Origin: Actinomycetes bacterium
GTDB lineage: Bacteria; Actinomycetota; Acidimicrobiia; Acidimicrobiales; JAAEMS01
NCBI GenBank assembly: GCA_024225275.1
Contig: JAAEMS010000115.1
Location: 1-61,146, forward strand
Direction of reading: 5' to 3'
DNA: 61,146 bases
Under the pieces are notes generated by a model. That model had not been told where the DNA came from. It saw only the letters and a program-made list of their open reading frames with translations, and made no database searches. How positions within the stretch are numbered: the first letter of the stretch is position 1; the number at the start of each line of letters is the position of its first letter. Shown one piece after another: positions 45,863-54,175 of this stretch. The translations under genes were made by a program, and so were the position numbers.

Positions 45863-47071
45863 CTAGTTGGCGCCCACTCGGGTGGCGTGGATCACGTTCT
45901 CGAGACCGCTGATGATGTCGAGCAGCTCGTCGTCCACCGTGCCGGCGACGTGGATGATGGCGACGGCCGCGTTCGAGCCCTCGAAGACCCGGTTCTCCAT
46001 CTGCTTCACGTTGAGATCGTGACCCCGCAGCTCGGCCAAGACCGATGCCAACACCCCGACCCGGTCGTAGTGGCGGACATGGAGGGTGCAGGTTCCGAGG
46101 GGCCGCTCCTCCAGGTTCACGCAATTGAGTATCTCGCCCTGGCCGTAGGCCTCGATGATCTCGACAACACCGGCGGCGATGGCGGCTTGGGCCTGGTCGG
46201 TGCTGGCGCCGATGTGGTGGGTACCCACCACCGACGGGTGACTGGCCAGCTCCGAGGTCCATTCGGCTGCGCCCCCCGACGGCTCGTCGGGATACACGTC
46301 GAGGCCGACCCGGAGCCCCCGTTTCTCGATGGCGTCGCCCAGGGCCGCGGCGTCTACGACGTCGCCTCGGGCCGTGTTGATGAAGATGGCCCCCTGCTTC
46401 ATACGGCCCAGGAGGTCGGCCCCGAACAGCCCCTTGGTCTCGGCCGCGGCGGGGATGTGCAGGGACACGATGTCGGCGGTCTCGACCAGCTCCTCGAGGC
46501 TGTCGACCAGACGGATACCCAGTGACCGGATGCGCTGCTCGATGGCTGGGTCACGGTTGGGGCGGCGCACCGAGGTGACCTTCAGGCCGAAAGCCACGGC
46601 CCGCTCGGCCACCGCCAGGCCGATGCTGCCCAGCCCCACGACACCGATGGTCCTGCCCAGCAGGCCGCCGGCCTGGGAATAGGCCTTCTTGTTCCACTGG
46701 CCAGCCCGCAGATCGGTGACGTTGTCCACGATTCTCCGGTCGATGGCCAGGAGCAGGCCCAGGGTGAGCTCGGCTACGGCCACCGCGTTGCGGCCGGGTA
46801 CGTTGGCCACGTACACGCCGTTGTCGGCCGCGGCCTGCACGTCGATGGTGTTGGTGCCGGCACCGGCCCGGATGATCAGCTGGAGACGGTCGGCCGCTTC
46901 GATGGCGCCGGCCGGGACCTTGGTGCTGCGCACGACGAGAACATCGACACCGGCCAGCGCTCCGGCGAGGGTGTCAGGGTTCAGCGACGGGTCGGCCCCG
47001 ACCGAGTGACCGAGGGCTTCTAGGGCCTCGACGGTTGTGGGGTCAAGAGCATCGGCCAGCAGGAGCTGCAT
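45863..47071 (-). CDS. serA: Phosphoglycerate dehydrogenase, short form with ACT domain
   Basis: A 402-residue D-3-phosphoglycerate dehydrogenase, first step of serine synthesis. NAD-binding GVVGLGSIGLAVAERAVAFG, catalytic Arg in FINTARGDVVD, Glu/His pair ending at GTHHIGAST. The C-terminus is an ACT domain (TCTLHVRHYDRVGVLASVLA) that may sense serine. The intervening ASB domain of the long form is absent, so this is the type 2 arrangement. ATG 47071 has GAAGGAAG upstream. Confidence 0.88.
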   Translation of the reverse strand: MQLLLADALDPTTVEALEALGHSVGADPSLNPDTLAGALAGVDVLVVRSTKVPAGAIEAADRLQLIIRAGAGTNTIDVQAAADNGVYVANVPGRNAVAVAELTLGLLLAIDRRIVDNVTDLRAGQWNKKAYSQAGGLLGRTIGVVGLGSIGLAVAERAVAFGLKVTSVRRPNRDPAIEQRIRSLGIRLVDSLEELVETADIVSLHIPAAAETKGLFGADLLGRMKQGAIFINTARGDVVDAAALGDAIEKRGLRVGLDVYPDEPSGGAAEWTSELASHPSVVGTHHIGASTDQAQAAIAAGVVEIIEAYGQGEILNCVNLEERPLGTCTLHVRHYDRVGVLASVLAELRGHDLNVKQMENRVFEGSNAAVAIIHVAGTVDDELLDIISGLENVIHATRVGAN

Positions 47072-47087
47072 CTCGTTCTTCCTTCTC

Positions 47088-48386
47088 TCAGTGGGCGGCG
47101 GCAGGGACGGGTTCGGCCTGAGCGAAGCGGCCCCGGAACACAAGGCTGCGGGCTTCGACCATGCCGGCGGTCGCAAAGACGAAGAAGGCCATCCACACCA
47201 GTCCGGGACCGACCAGCAGGATCCTCACGTCAATGAACTCGGCCACACGGCCGAAGCCCAGGTTGAGCAGGGCCATGTGTCCGGCGGCGATCATGATGTA
47301 CAGCGACATGACCCGACCTCGGTAGTCGTCGGTCACGACGCTCTGGACCCAGGCGGCGGACATGGTCATGTAGCTGGCCTGGGTCAGTCCGGCCAGCATC
47401 GCGCCGATGACCACGACCGCCGGGGTCGTAGCCGTCCCCAACACCACCATTGCTACCCCGGAGCCCAGCCCGACGAAGGCGAAGATCATGCCCTTGGTCC
47501 GGTCCACCCTCAACTGGGAGACGGTGAGTGTGCCGCAGATCGCGCCCGTGCCGAGCCCGATCAGGATCGAGCTGTAGAGGGTCTCGGAGCCACCCACCAA
47601 TTCTGCGAGGGCCGGCATCATGGAGTCGAAGGCCATGGTCATGCTGCAGTGTGCGCCGACCAGAACGATGACCGTGAGCAGACGCCGGTCGGCCCGAACG
47701 TAGCGGCCCGCTTCGTCGAGGTCGCCTATGAGGCGGCGGGCTGTCGCGCCGAAACGGGGCCCGTGTACGGTGGCCGACGGCCCCGACCGGTGGCGAAGGC
47801 GAACTACCTCGATGAGGCCGATGGCGAGCAGAACGGCCGAGAAGACGAACACCGACCCGGTGCCGAAGCTCTTGAGGAAGGCGGCGCCGAACAGGGGCCC
47901 GATCACCCGGGAGCCGTGTTGGGAGATTCCACCGAGGGCGATGGCGTTGACGAGGTGTTCGGGGGGGACGACGTTGGCGATCAGGGCCTGGCGGGTGGGG
48001 ACGCTGGCTGCCTGGGCGGAACCGGTCGTGAAAGCAAGCACACCGACATGCCATACCTGAACCATGTCGGCGATGGTGATGACGGCGAGGAAGACAGCAC
48101 CCATGATGCCGAAGACGGTGGCGTAGATCAGGAGCCGCCGCCGGTCGAACCGGTCAGCGACCGCTCCCGCGAAGGGTCCCACCAACACGAACGGGATGAA
48201 GCTGGCGAAGGTGACCCAACCGACGGCCGCGGTGGAGCCACCGCTGAGCTCGTGGACCAACCAGCCGCGGGCCAGAACCTGGGTCCAGCGGGAGCCGGTC
48301 GTGAAGAACCCATTGACGAACAGCCGCCGGAAGTCCCAGGACAACATGGCTGGGAACCGCTCGGCCAGGGTGGTCATCGGGGCCAC
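47088..48386 (-). CDS. MFS transporter
   Basis: A 432-residue protein with about 12 membrane helices and the MFS loop motif GPFAGAVADRFDRRRLLIYA between helices 2 and 3. The second half repeats the pattern (GTGAICGTLTVSQLRVDRTK). It resembles the enterobactin-exporter-like (MFS_3) group; the substrate is unknown. TACGGT on the minus strand (48399-48394) is 7 bases before ATG 48386. Confidence 0.88.
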   Translation of the reverse strand: MAPMTTLAERFPAMLSWDFRRLFVNGFFTTGSRWTQVLARGWLVHELSGGSTAAVGWVTFASFIPFVLVGPFAGAVADRFDRRRLLIYATVFGIMGAVFLAVITIADMVQVWHVGVLAFTTGSAQAASVPTRQALIANVVPPEHLVNAIALGGISQHGSRVIGPLFGAAFLKSFGTGSVFVFSAVLLAIGLIEVVRLRHRSGPSATVHGPRFGATARRLIGDLDEAGRYVRADRRLLTVIVLVGAHCSMTMAFDSMMPALAELVGGSETLYSSILIGLGTGAICGTLTVSQLRVDRTKGMIFAFVGLGSGVAMVVLGTATTPAVVVIGAMLAGLTQASYMTMSAAWVQSVVTDDYRGRVMSLYIMIAAGHMALLNLGFGRVAEFIDVRILLVGPGLVWMAFFVFATAGMVEARSLVFRGRFAQAEPVPAAAH

Positions 48387-48393
48387 CGTAGTG

Positions 48394-48399
48394 GTGACT
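48394..48399 (-). promoter_or_regulatory. -10 box (TACGGT) before the MFS gene
   Basis: TACGGT is 7 bases before ATG 48386 on the minus strand. Confidence 0.4.
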
Positions 48400-48422
48400 T
48401 GATTGGGGGCCCGGGTCTGGCT

Positions 48423-48901
48423 TCAGAAATCGGTCGGGCTGGGGCCGCCGTTGGGCCGAGGGCTGTCATCGATGGACCCGAGTCGCGACACGAGGCTTCC
48501 GCCCCACAACGACAGACCCACGATCACGGCGACGGGGATGGCCATGGCCATCCCAACCCTGAGCCGGTCGATCTCGGGGAGCGAGCCTTCTCCAGGTGGG
48601 TCACCGAAGAAACGCGCCACCCACCCAGATGGCTGATGCCGTCGGGCCCGGTCGTGACGAGTAAGCGGGGATGGCTGTTGGGGCTGTCCTGGGCCGCGTT
48701 GTCGAGGGTGAATCGGGTTGTCGTCATTGGTAGGCCGGGTGGGCCGAGGTCGAGTACGACAAGGATCTCCTGGTCTCCCGGGCCGTGGTCGGTGACGAAC
48801 AGCTGGCCCGTCCGCGCGGTAGCCGACCACGAAACCCGACTGAACCGGTCACCGGGGACGTATTCGCGGAGCCGGGCCGTCTCATCCTGACGGGCGCTGT
48901 G
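48423..48901 (-). pseudogene. DUF58-protein remnant, frameshifted
   Basis: From about 48901 the minus strand reads TARLREYVPGDRFSRVSWSA and TARTGQLFVTDHGPGDQEIL, the core motif of DUF58 (vWA-like) proteins. Only about 100 residues are left of the usual 400. Near 48596 the meaningful reading shifts frame into EIDRLRVGMAMAIPVAVIVG, a membrane helix that could derive from the end of DUF58 or from a transglutaminase partner, and stops at 48423. Intact DUF58 genes follow moxR, and the moxR remnant is directly upstream in another frame. Confidence 0.7.
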
Positions 48902-49527
48902 GTGTCGGGTCTGAACCGGTGGTCCGGAAAGGCCCAGCCCCGGGCGACCCCCAGCAGGGTCTCTCCCACTCGGACGCTCAGCCATACGTCGGGATCCAGG
49001 GCGCGAGCCGCGTTGACGGTGGCCAGCACATAGTGGAGCACCGACTCGCAGGCCTCGACTCCGGCCACCGCGTTGAACACCGATACCAGTTCCTGATCGC
49101 CCAGCACCGGGCCGAGGGTGTGGAGGTGGTTGGTCCCATGGTCGCCGCCGATGATCGATAGTTCGGCGTCCGGCGCCGGCAGACCGAGCTCGAGCATCAC
49201 CGAGAAGCGGTCCAGCTGGGCGGCACCGAGAGGATGGGTCCCCACCTCACCCAGCGGGTTCTGGGTGGCGATCACGAAGAAGGGGATACCCAACCAGCGG
49301 GTCACCCCGTCCACGGTCACGTAGCCCTCTGGCATGGCTTCGAGGAGCGCCGACTGGGCCTTGGGTGTGGCCCGGCTCAGCTCATCGATCAGGACCAGCG
49401 AGGCGAACACCGGCCCGGCCCGAAACTCCCACTCCGTGGTGTCGGGCCGGTAGGTCGCCACCCATTCTGCTTCGACAACATGGATGTCGACTTGAATTCG
49501 AGAGGGCAAGAAGTAGGTTTCGGCCAT
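48902..49527 (-). pseudogene. MoxR AAA ATPase remnant lacking Walker A
   Basis: The frame shows the MoxR core: FRAGPVFASLVLIDELSRAT (Walker B), PKAQSALLEAMPEGYVTVDG, IPFFVIATQNPLGEVGTHPL and AAQLDRFSVMLELGLPAPDA. The N-terminal Walker A region is gone: the coding reading begins at the start of the divergent pyridoxamine-oxidase-like gene. At the other end the frame changes into DUF58 near 48901. With its nucleotide-binding loop missing it cannot be a working ATPase, so it is called a pseudogene. Confidence 0.75.
49514..49519 (+). promoter_or_regulatory. -10 box (TAGGTT) before the PPOX-family gene
   Basis: TAGGTT is 6 bases before ATG 49526. Confidence 0.45.
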
Positions 49528-49954
49528 GCCCGGTGCTGCTGACCTCGACGCCCTGAACACCTTCCTGGCCGAACCTCGCAACGCGATCGTCGGTGGAATC
49601 CGCAAGAACGGCCGGCTTCACATGACGCCCAATTGGTTTCTGTGGGACGGCGAACGCTTCTTCGTGTCGATCACCCGCCATCGGGTGAAGTACCGCGTGT
49701 TCATCGAGGACTCACGGGTGCAGCTGGTCATCGACGACTCGATGGGCTTCCGGTACGTCGTGGTGGACGGGATCGCTGAGGTCTCCGAGGACATCGACCA
49801 CGGGTTGCCCTACTTCCGCGACTTACGTCACAAACACGGCCGGACCGAACAGGACGAGACCCAACTGCGCGACGAGATGGTGCGAGACGGTCGGGTCCTG
49901 CTGGTCATCACGCCCGACAAGCCCCAGAGCCAGTGGCCGGCGCTCGGGTTCTGA
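49526..49954 (+). CDS. PPOX-class (pyridoxamine 5'-phosphate oxidase-like) protein
   Basis: A 142-residue split-barrel flavin/F420-binding protein. Typical segments: DALNTFLAEPRNAIVGGIRK, GRLHMTPNWFLWDGERFFVS, RVKYRVFIEDSRVQLVIDD and RYVVVDGIAEVSEDID. The size and pattern fit the F420-dependent PPOX subgroup (TIGR03618-like). The substrate is unknown. The gene has its own -10 box next to the truncated moxR. Confidence 0.85.
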   Translation: MPGAADLDALNTFLAEPRNAIVGGIRKNGRLHMTPNWFLWDGERFFVSITRHRVKYRVFIEDSRVQLVIDDSMGFRYVVVDGIAEVSEDIDHGLPYFRDLRHKHGRTEQDETQLRDEMVRDGRVLLVITPDKPQSQWPALGF

Positions 49955-49966
49955 GCGGTTCGGGTA

Positions 49967-50851
49967 TCAGTCGGTGTGCAGGCCCACTAGGGGGTTGGCG
50001 GGCTCGGCGGCGATGCCGCGATCGAGCACGGCATCCACCTCGGCACCGATCACGACGGCTACGGCGGACAGGTAGAACCACACCAGAAGCACCACCACCG
50101 CGCCCAGCGATCCGAACGTCGACTCCAATCGTTCGACGCTGGACATGAACAGGCCCATCCCCACGGTGCCGACCAGCCAGACGGCTGTTCCCAGTGTGGC
50201 TCCGATGGTGATGGGGATCCGGGACTGACCTCGGGGCCCGAGAACCAGGCGGTAGAGGAGGGACTGGGACAGAACGCCGATGAGCACCACCAAAGGCCAG
50301 CGGCCCACCTGGAGAACCCACTCGAGGGTGGAGTCGAAGCGGGAACCCTGGAGTACGGCTGGTAGCGCGATCACCAGCCAGATCACCACCGTGACCACCA
50401 CGATGGCGCCCGCGCTGAGGCCGATGGCGAAGATCCGGCCCTGGACCCAGTTGTGGGGACTGCGCCGTTCGTGGGCCAGCCGGATCGACATCACGAGGGC
50501 GTTGACCGCGTTGGAGATCAGCCACAGCAGACCGAACACGCCCAGGGCGAGACCGACGGCGTTTCCCGTGGCGCCGACTCGGGTCACACTCTCGAGCTGG
50601 GCCACGACGAGCTCGCCGGCTTCCGGGGGGAGGACCTCGGTCAGGGGGCTCAGCTGGTCGGCGACCCCCTCGGGTTCGGTGAGCAGGCCGTAGCCCGAGA
50701 CCACCCCGGTGATGGCCGGCACGATCGCGAGGGCGCAATAGAACGCCACTCCGGCTGCCGCCAGCATCGTGTGGTGGATCGTGATGCTCGAGATGAGGGT
50801 CCGGATCAGGTGAACGCTCGCGCGGAGGCCCAAGAGGCCGTTCGAACCCAT
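49967..50851 (-). CDS. YihY/BrkB-family membrane protein
   Basis: A 294-residue protein with about six membrane helices. Family stretches: TMLAAAGVAFYCALAIVPAI, FGLLWLISNAVNALVMSIRL, ALPAVLQGSRFDSTLEWVLQ and FGSLGAVVVLLVWFYLSAVA, ending with VVIGAEVDAVLDRG. The family was once called ribonuclease BN but its function is unknown. ATG 50851. Confidence 0.88.
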   Translation of the reverse strand: MGSNGLLGLRASVHLIRTLISSITIHHTMLAAAGVAFYCALAIVPAITGVVSGYGLLTEPEGVADQLSPLTEVLPPEAGELVVAQLESVTRVGATGNAVGLALGVFGLLWLISNAVNALVMSIRLAHERRSPHNWVQGRIFAIGLSAGAIVVVTVVIWLVIALPAVLQGSRFDSTLEWVLQVGRWPLVVLIGVLSQSLLYRLVLGPRGQSRIPITIGATLGTAVWLVGTVGMGLFMSSVERLESTFGSLGAVVVLLVWFYLSAVAVVIGAEVDAVLDRGIAAEPANPLVGLHTD

Positions 50852-51055
50852 GCTCCATCTTGGTGCCTCCGGGCCCCCCGCTCGGGGACGTCCCGTCGAG
50901 TGAACCGGGTTCAGGGCGCCTCGGGTCGGGATCGTTCGGCGGTAAGGGTTCGTTCATACCTCTGAAGACCGTCTGACAGAACGGCGATTCGGGACTTCGG
51001 AGGGCTCCGGCCGGCGTTGACTGTCCGAATCCGACATAACCCGAGGAGTGATCCC

Positions 51056-51464
51056 ATGAGGACGAAACGAGTTGGCGGCCCCGGCCGATGAGGAGGCAAT
51101 ACAGGACGAGAAGATGGCTGAAGATGAGATGGCCGAGGACGAGGAGATGTACCGCGGCCAACTCGAGGCCCTCGCCGAGGACGGTGACCCCAGCAGATTC
51201 GCCGACATCGATGGCGCGGTGGTCTTCAACACTCCCGACGGCGCCAGCGAGCCCGGTCCAGCCGTTCCCGGTGGCGCCTACTCGTTCACCGGCGAGGTCA
51301 GCCTGCTTGATGCGGGCACCGAGCTGGACGAAGAGCCGGGCACCGGCGCCAACCAGGCTCCCCGCCAGGCCGGGCCCAACACCGGCGATGCCGACCCTGA
51401 CTCCAGCGTTCGCGTCGTCGCCGAACGCGACGCCGGCGACTATGTCTCGGTCAGCGTCGGCTGA
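51056..51464 (+). pseudogene. Spondin-like secreted protein, truncated
   Basis: The remaining 130-residue frame from about 51072 starts with an acidic repeat (EEAIQDEKMAEDEMAEDEEM) and ends with the spondin-like signature DAGTELDEEPGTGANQAPRQ, AGPNTGDADPDSSV. In intact homologues a segment of roughly 40-60 residues lies between VPGGAYSF and the DAGTE part; here it is fused directly. The natural start appears to be ATG 51056 (MRTKRVGGPGR), which has a good ribosome-binding site (GAGGAG) but reaches a stop after 11 codons, as if the signal peptide region had been deleted. Assignment is by memory of the family and should be checked. Confidence 0.5.
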
Positions 51465-51488
51465 CCCCAGTCCGGAACTGGGGGGTCA
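51462..51488 (+). terminator. Hairpin after the spondin-like remnant
   Basis: TGA-CCCCAGT and ACTGGGG-GG-GTCA pair around CCGGA. The stem includes the stop codon, suggesting it was the original terminator of the gene. Confidence 0.5.
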
Positions 51489-51545
51489 CCGCCCTCCCCG
51501 GCCCCCGCAGTTCCGCCCCGCCTCCTTCCATGAATTGGGGGGCAG

Positions 51546-51998
51546 GTGGCTGGACGCCCGGTCGTCGTGGGCGTGTGTTCCTTGCACATTCGCCGGTGGA
51601 TCGTCGCCCCTACCTACCTTTCCCAGACCGATCGTCGCGCCACTCCCCGCGCCAGAGTGCCGAGCGCCACCGAAGTGGTTCTCACCACTGTTCCCAAGGA
51701 TCCAGTTCCGGGGGCCACGCGTCATTCGGTGAGCGGTGAGCTCAAGGGTGTATCGGCCGGCGGCGCCGGCGTGCGCTTGCCCCGGTACGCCTACGAGCGC
51801 CTGGGGTCGGCCGCCCAGGTCGGGGCCTGCTTCGAGCTGCCGGATTCCCCCGGGCCGGTGACCCTGACCGCCGATCTGGTCAGCAGCCATATCGAGAGCC
51901 CGACCCATGTGTTCATGGGCTACCGGTGGACCCAGCCCGTCGACGCCGACGCCGTAGCCGTCGTCGAGACCTACGTCCGCACCGCCAACTCGGGCTGA
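51546..51998 (+). CDS. PilZ-domain-like protein
   Basis: A protein of about 150 residues. RRATPRARVPSATEV supplies the RxxxR-type start and GVSAGGAGVRLPRYAYERLG the D/NxSxxG-type second motif of PilZ (cyclic di-GMP binding), but the first acidic residue is replaced, so binding is uncertain. The beta-rich segment VTLTADLVSSHIESPTHVF is consistent. The start is unclear: GTG 51546, 51567 or 51573, or TTG 51582. No neighbouring cyclic-di-GMP gene is present. Confidence 0.5.
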   Translation: MAGRPVVVGVCSLHIRRWIVAPTYLSQTDRRATPRARVPSATEVVLTTVPKDPVPGATRHSVSGELKGVSAGGAGVRLPRYAYERLGSAAQVGACFELPDSPGPVTLTADLVSSHIESPTHVFMGYRWTQPVDADAVAVVETYVRTANSG

Positions 51999-52211
51999 TA
52001 CCGGCTCCTGGGTGGAGGCGGGACCAGCGGGGATTGTGGTTGTCGGGGATGGGCCCCGTTCGGGCCAATTGGTTGCGGAACGCTCAACTGGCATCTCGAG
52101 ACGGTCGATGTCTTGGGGGTCTTGGCCGGTATCGGTGGTGCATCAGATTGGGGTAGCACCTGAATGTGAGTCACCGCGGAGCGGACAGCGGACAGCGAGA
52201 GCGCTCGGCCC

Positions 52212-52620
52212 TCATGTGGTTCTGCATGAAGGGCCCCAAGGTCCTGGGGTCTCGCACCGAAAAGGATTTCGGAGTCGGCGGTTGTTGCGCCGGGTCACGA
52301 TCTCATCGCTGACCCACAAATCATGACCGCCAGCGTTCACTGACCTACCTCGGGTATCGAGGTCTCCAGTGTCGATGCGACGCTGTTGGGCAGCGGTGTT
52401 CAGCCGCGCGGCGGCTTCGTTGGTTGGCGCGGCCAACAGCACCGACTCACCCGAACATCTGGACCGCCACGCGGCGTAGCCGGAGGGAGGTGTCTCGTTC
52501 CCAGGGCTGGGTGAAGCGGTGAACCCGGTCGAGTTCGATGGCACCGTGGGTGTCGACCGAATAGGAGAACACCCCACCCCGCCCGACCGCACTGAACTCC
52601 ATCGGGTCACCGGCCAGGGC
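52212..52620 (-). pseudogene. MobF/TrwC-type relaxase-helicase remnant
   Basis: Two pieces in different frames. From 52620 the strand reads ALAGDPMEFSAVGRGGVFSY, DTHGAIELDRVHRFTQPWER, DTSLRLRR, which is the helicase motif region of MobF relaxases, until a stop near 52450. From about 52448 the next frame reads SVLLAAPTNEAAARLNTAAQ, QRRIDTGDLDTRGRSVNAGG, HDLWVSDEIVTRRNNRRLR, a later part of the same helicase. The roughly 150-200 residues between are deleted. It is evidence for a former conjugative or integrative element. The gap between 51999 and 52211 shows nothing. Confidence 0.75.
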
Positions 52621-52903
52621 GACCGGTGCGGTTGGCGGCCTTGGACTGGGTGTGGCGTCGCGGTGGGGTGGTGATCGGGTCGACAGCTGAAGCGATGGGG
52701 GGCCAGCGGATGGGGCCCCCGAGGGTGGCTTCGAGCCTGAACCGGGGCACCCGGACCTGGCGGCCGATCTTCTCGGCCGGGGTCCCCTCAGCGCAGCTGG
52801 TCTGGATGTAGCGGCGGGTGAGCTGATAGGCGGCCGTGCGCCCGATCCGGAGCACTCTGGCTGCTTCCTCGACCGTCAAGAAGTCTGGTGCTCTACCCGC
52901 CAT
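52607..52903 (-). CDS. Excisionase-family helix-turn-helix protein
   Basis: A 98-residue protein. The start PDFLTVEEAARVLRIGRTAA, YQLTRRYIQT is the MerR/Xis-type HTH_17 domain, followed by RQVRVPRFRLEATLGG, the usual end of such proteins. The C-terminal 35 residues are unrelated low-complexity sequence. The gene overlaps the MobF remnant by 14 bases and is divergent from the XRE regulator, as in integrative elements. No integrase is present. Confidence 0.72.
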   Translation of the reverse strand: MAGRAPDFLTVEEAARVLRIGRTAAYQLTRRYIQTSCAEGTPAEKIGRQVRVPRFRLEATLGGPIRWPPIASAVDPITTPPRRHTQSKAANRTGRPGR

Positions 52904-53012
52904 ACACCACCTGCCCGTTGAAGAGTCGACGCATCAACGAATAGCAGGCGTGTGATTCGAGAGCAACCGTGACGTGGAAGAGCCGACGGTCACGTTGACT
53001 AGAGTGACAGCG

Positions 53013-53666
53013 ATGGCACGAAACCGATCCAACGCCAACGCTTGGACCCCGAACCAGATCGTCGCCTACCGGGTCGCCGAAGCCCGACGGATGCGGGGCT
53101 GGACCCAAGAACAGGCGGCCAGCGAGCTCGAGCCCTATCTGGGAACCAAGCTGTCCAACGCCAGCTTCTCGGCCATCGAGCGGTCCTTTGCCGGCGGGCG
53201 TGTCCGCCAGTTCAACGCCGATGAGATCCTCGCGTTGGCCCGCGGGTTCCGGCTCCCCATCGGCTGGTTCTTCACCCCGCCCCCCGTGTTCGAACACATC
53301 GACATTTCCGCCCCCGACGACGGCGGCTCTGGATGGGAGCCCCTGCTGATGATCGACGCCATCCTAGGCAACCCCGACACCCTGGCGGAGTGGGAACAAG
53401 CACTCCAGCTATGGTCAGTGAGCCCCCACCGTCACCCCGATGGGACATGTGAGAACCTCGGGCGCGAAGTCGAAGACGTCCACGACGGCATCGGAGTCTT
53501 CATCAAGGCCCGGACTCGCCTCCGCCTCGGTGAACTGTTCGGAGACGTCGAACGGGCCAAAGAAGTACTCAGCGCTCTCGCCGTGATTCTCGACGAGGGC
53601 ACCGACGCCAGCCACACCGAGGCGCACAGGCCGTCACAACCCGACACCAGCCGACACGACGCCTGA
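53013..53666 (+). CDS. XRE-family transcriptional regulator
   Basis: A 217-residue protein with an N-terminal helix-turn-helix: NQIVAYRVAEARRMRGWTQE, QAASELEPYLGTKLSNASFS, AIERSFAGG, then ILALARGFRLPIGWFFTPPP. The C-terminal part is variable. TAGAGT at 53000-53005 is 7 bases before ATG 53013, supporting this start over GTG 52974. Regulators of this type sit with Xis and MobF genes on actinobacterial mobile elements, so it probably belongs to the same decayed element. Confidence 0.75.
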   Translation: MARNRSNANAWTPNQIVAYRVAEARRMRGWTQEQAASELEPYLGTKLSNASFSAIERSFAGGRVRQFNADEILALARGFRLPIGWFFTPPPVFEHIDISAPDDGGSGWEPLLMIDAILGNPDTLAEWEQALQLWSVSPHRHPDGTCENLGREVEDVHDGIGVFIKARTRLRLGELFGDVERAKEVLSALAVILDEGTDASHTEAHRPSQPDTSRHDA

Positions 53667-53783
53667 TCAGATCTGGCTCTCGGCCAGGCCCCTCCCTGCG
53701 GGGGACAGCTCAAGGGGTCGGGGCTGGGTAGCTGGGGGGTGGTGGGTAGGGGATGGGTAGCCAGGGGTTGTGGGTGGCTGTGG

Positions 53784-54032
53784 CTACTGGGACTGGCTTG
53801 GGCCTCTTCGTCGGCGGGCCGCGTCGAGGCGGCGAACTTCGCGGACGAGTTCGTCGGTCAGGAGAACTTCGAGGCGTGAGCCGAGAATCTCGAGTACGCC
53901 CGAGACGCTGACGCCCTCACCGGCGCAGGTGTCATGCCACGCGTTGTGTGATTCGGTGCTGAGGTAGGCGTGGAGGGCCTTGCGGGCCGCCGGGGTGTCA
54001 GTGGGCAACGGGCCATCTCCTGCGTGCTGCAT
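53784..54032 (-). CDS. Small hypothetical protein, possibly ribbon-helix-helix-like
   Basis: An 82-residue protein. ALHAYLSTESHNAWHDTCAG, EGVSVSGVLEILGSRLEVLL has the pattern of RHH/CopG-like or plasmid partition-associated proteins (a strand, then helix-turn-helix), ending in a basic tail RRLDAARRRRG. Function unknown. TAGGGT lies upstream on the minus strand. The 120-base region right of the XRE gene is G-rich and shows no gene. Confidence 0.5.
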   Translation of the reverse strand: MQHAGDGPLPTDTPAARKALHAYLSTESHNAWHDTCAGEGVSVSGVLEILGSRLEVLLTDELVREVRRLDAARRRRGPSQSQ

Positions 54033-54175
54033 CTCGTGGCATGTCGGGACCCTATTCGGTCGTGAACGTTCGGGCGGTCCAGCGGCGCGGGCACCGGGGT
54101 GCAGTCGCGCTGGTTGCCATGTTCTGGCGGGGGTGAGCAGACTGTTTGTCGTGGTCGTCGGGTGGGAACCAAGTC

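Noticed and set aside
45824..48890. Long plus-strand frames opposite serA and the MFS gene
   Set aside because: Both strands are open because of high GC, but only the minus strand shows family motifs.
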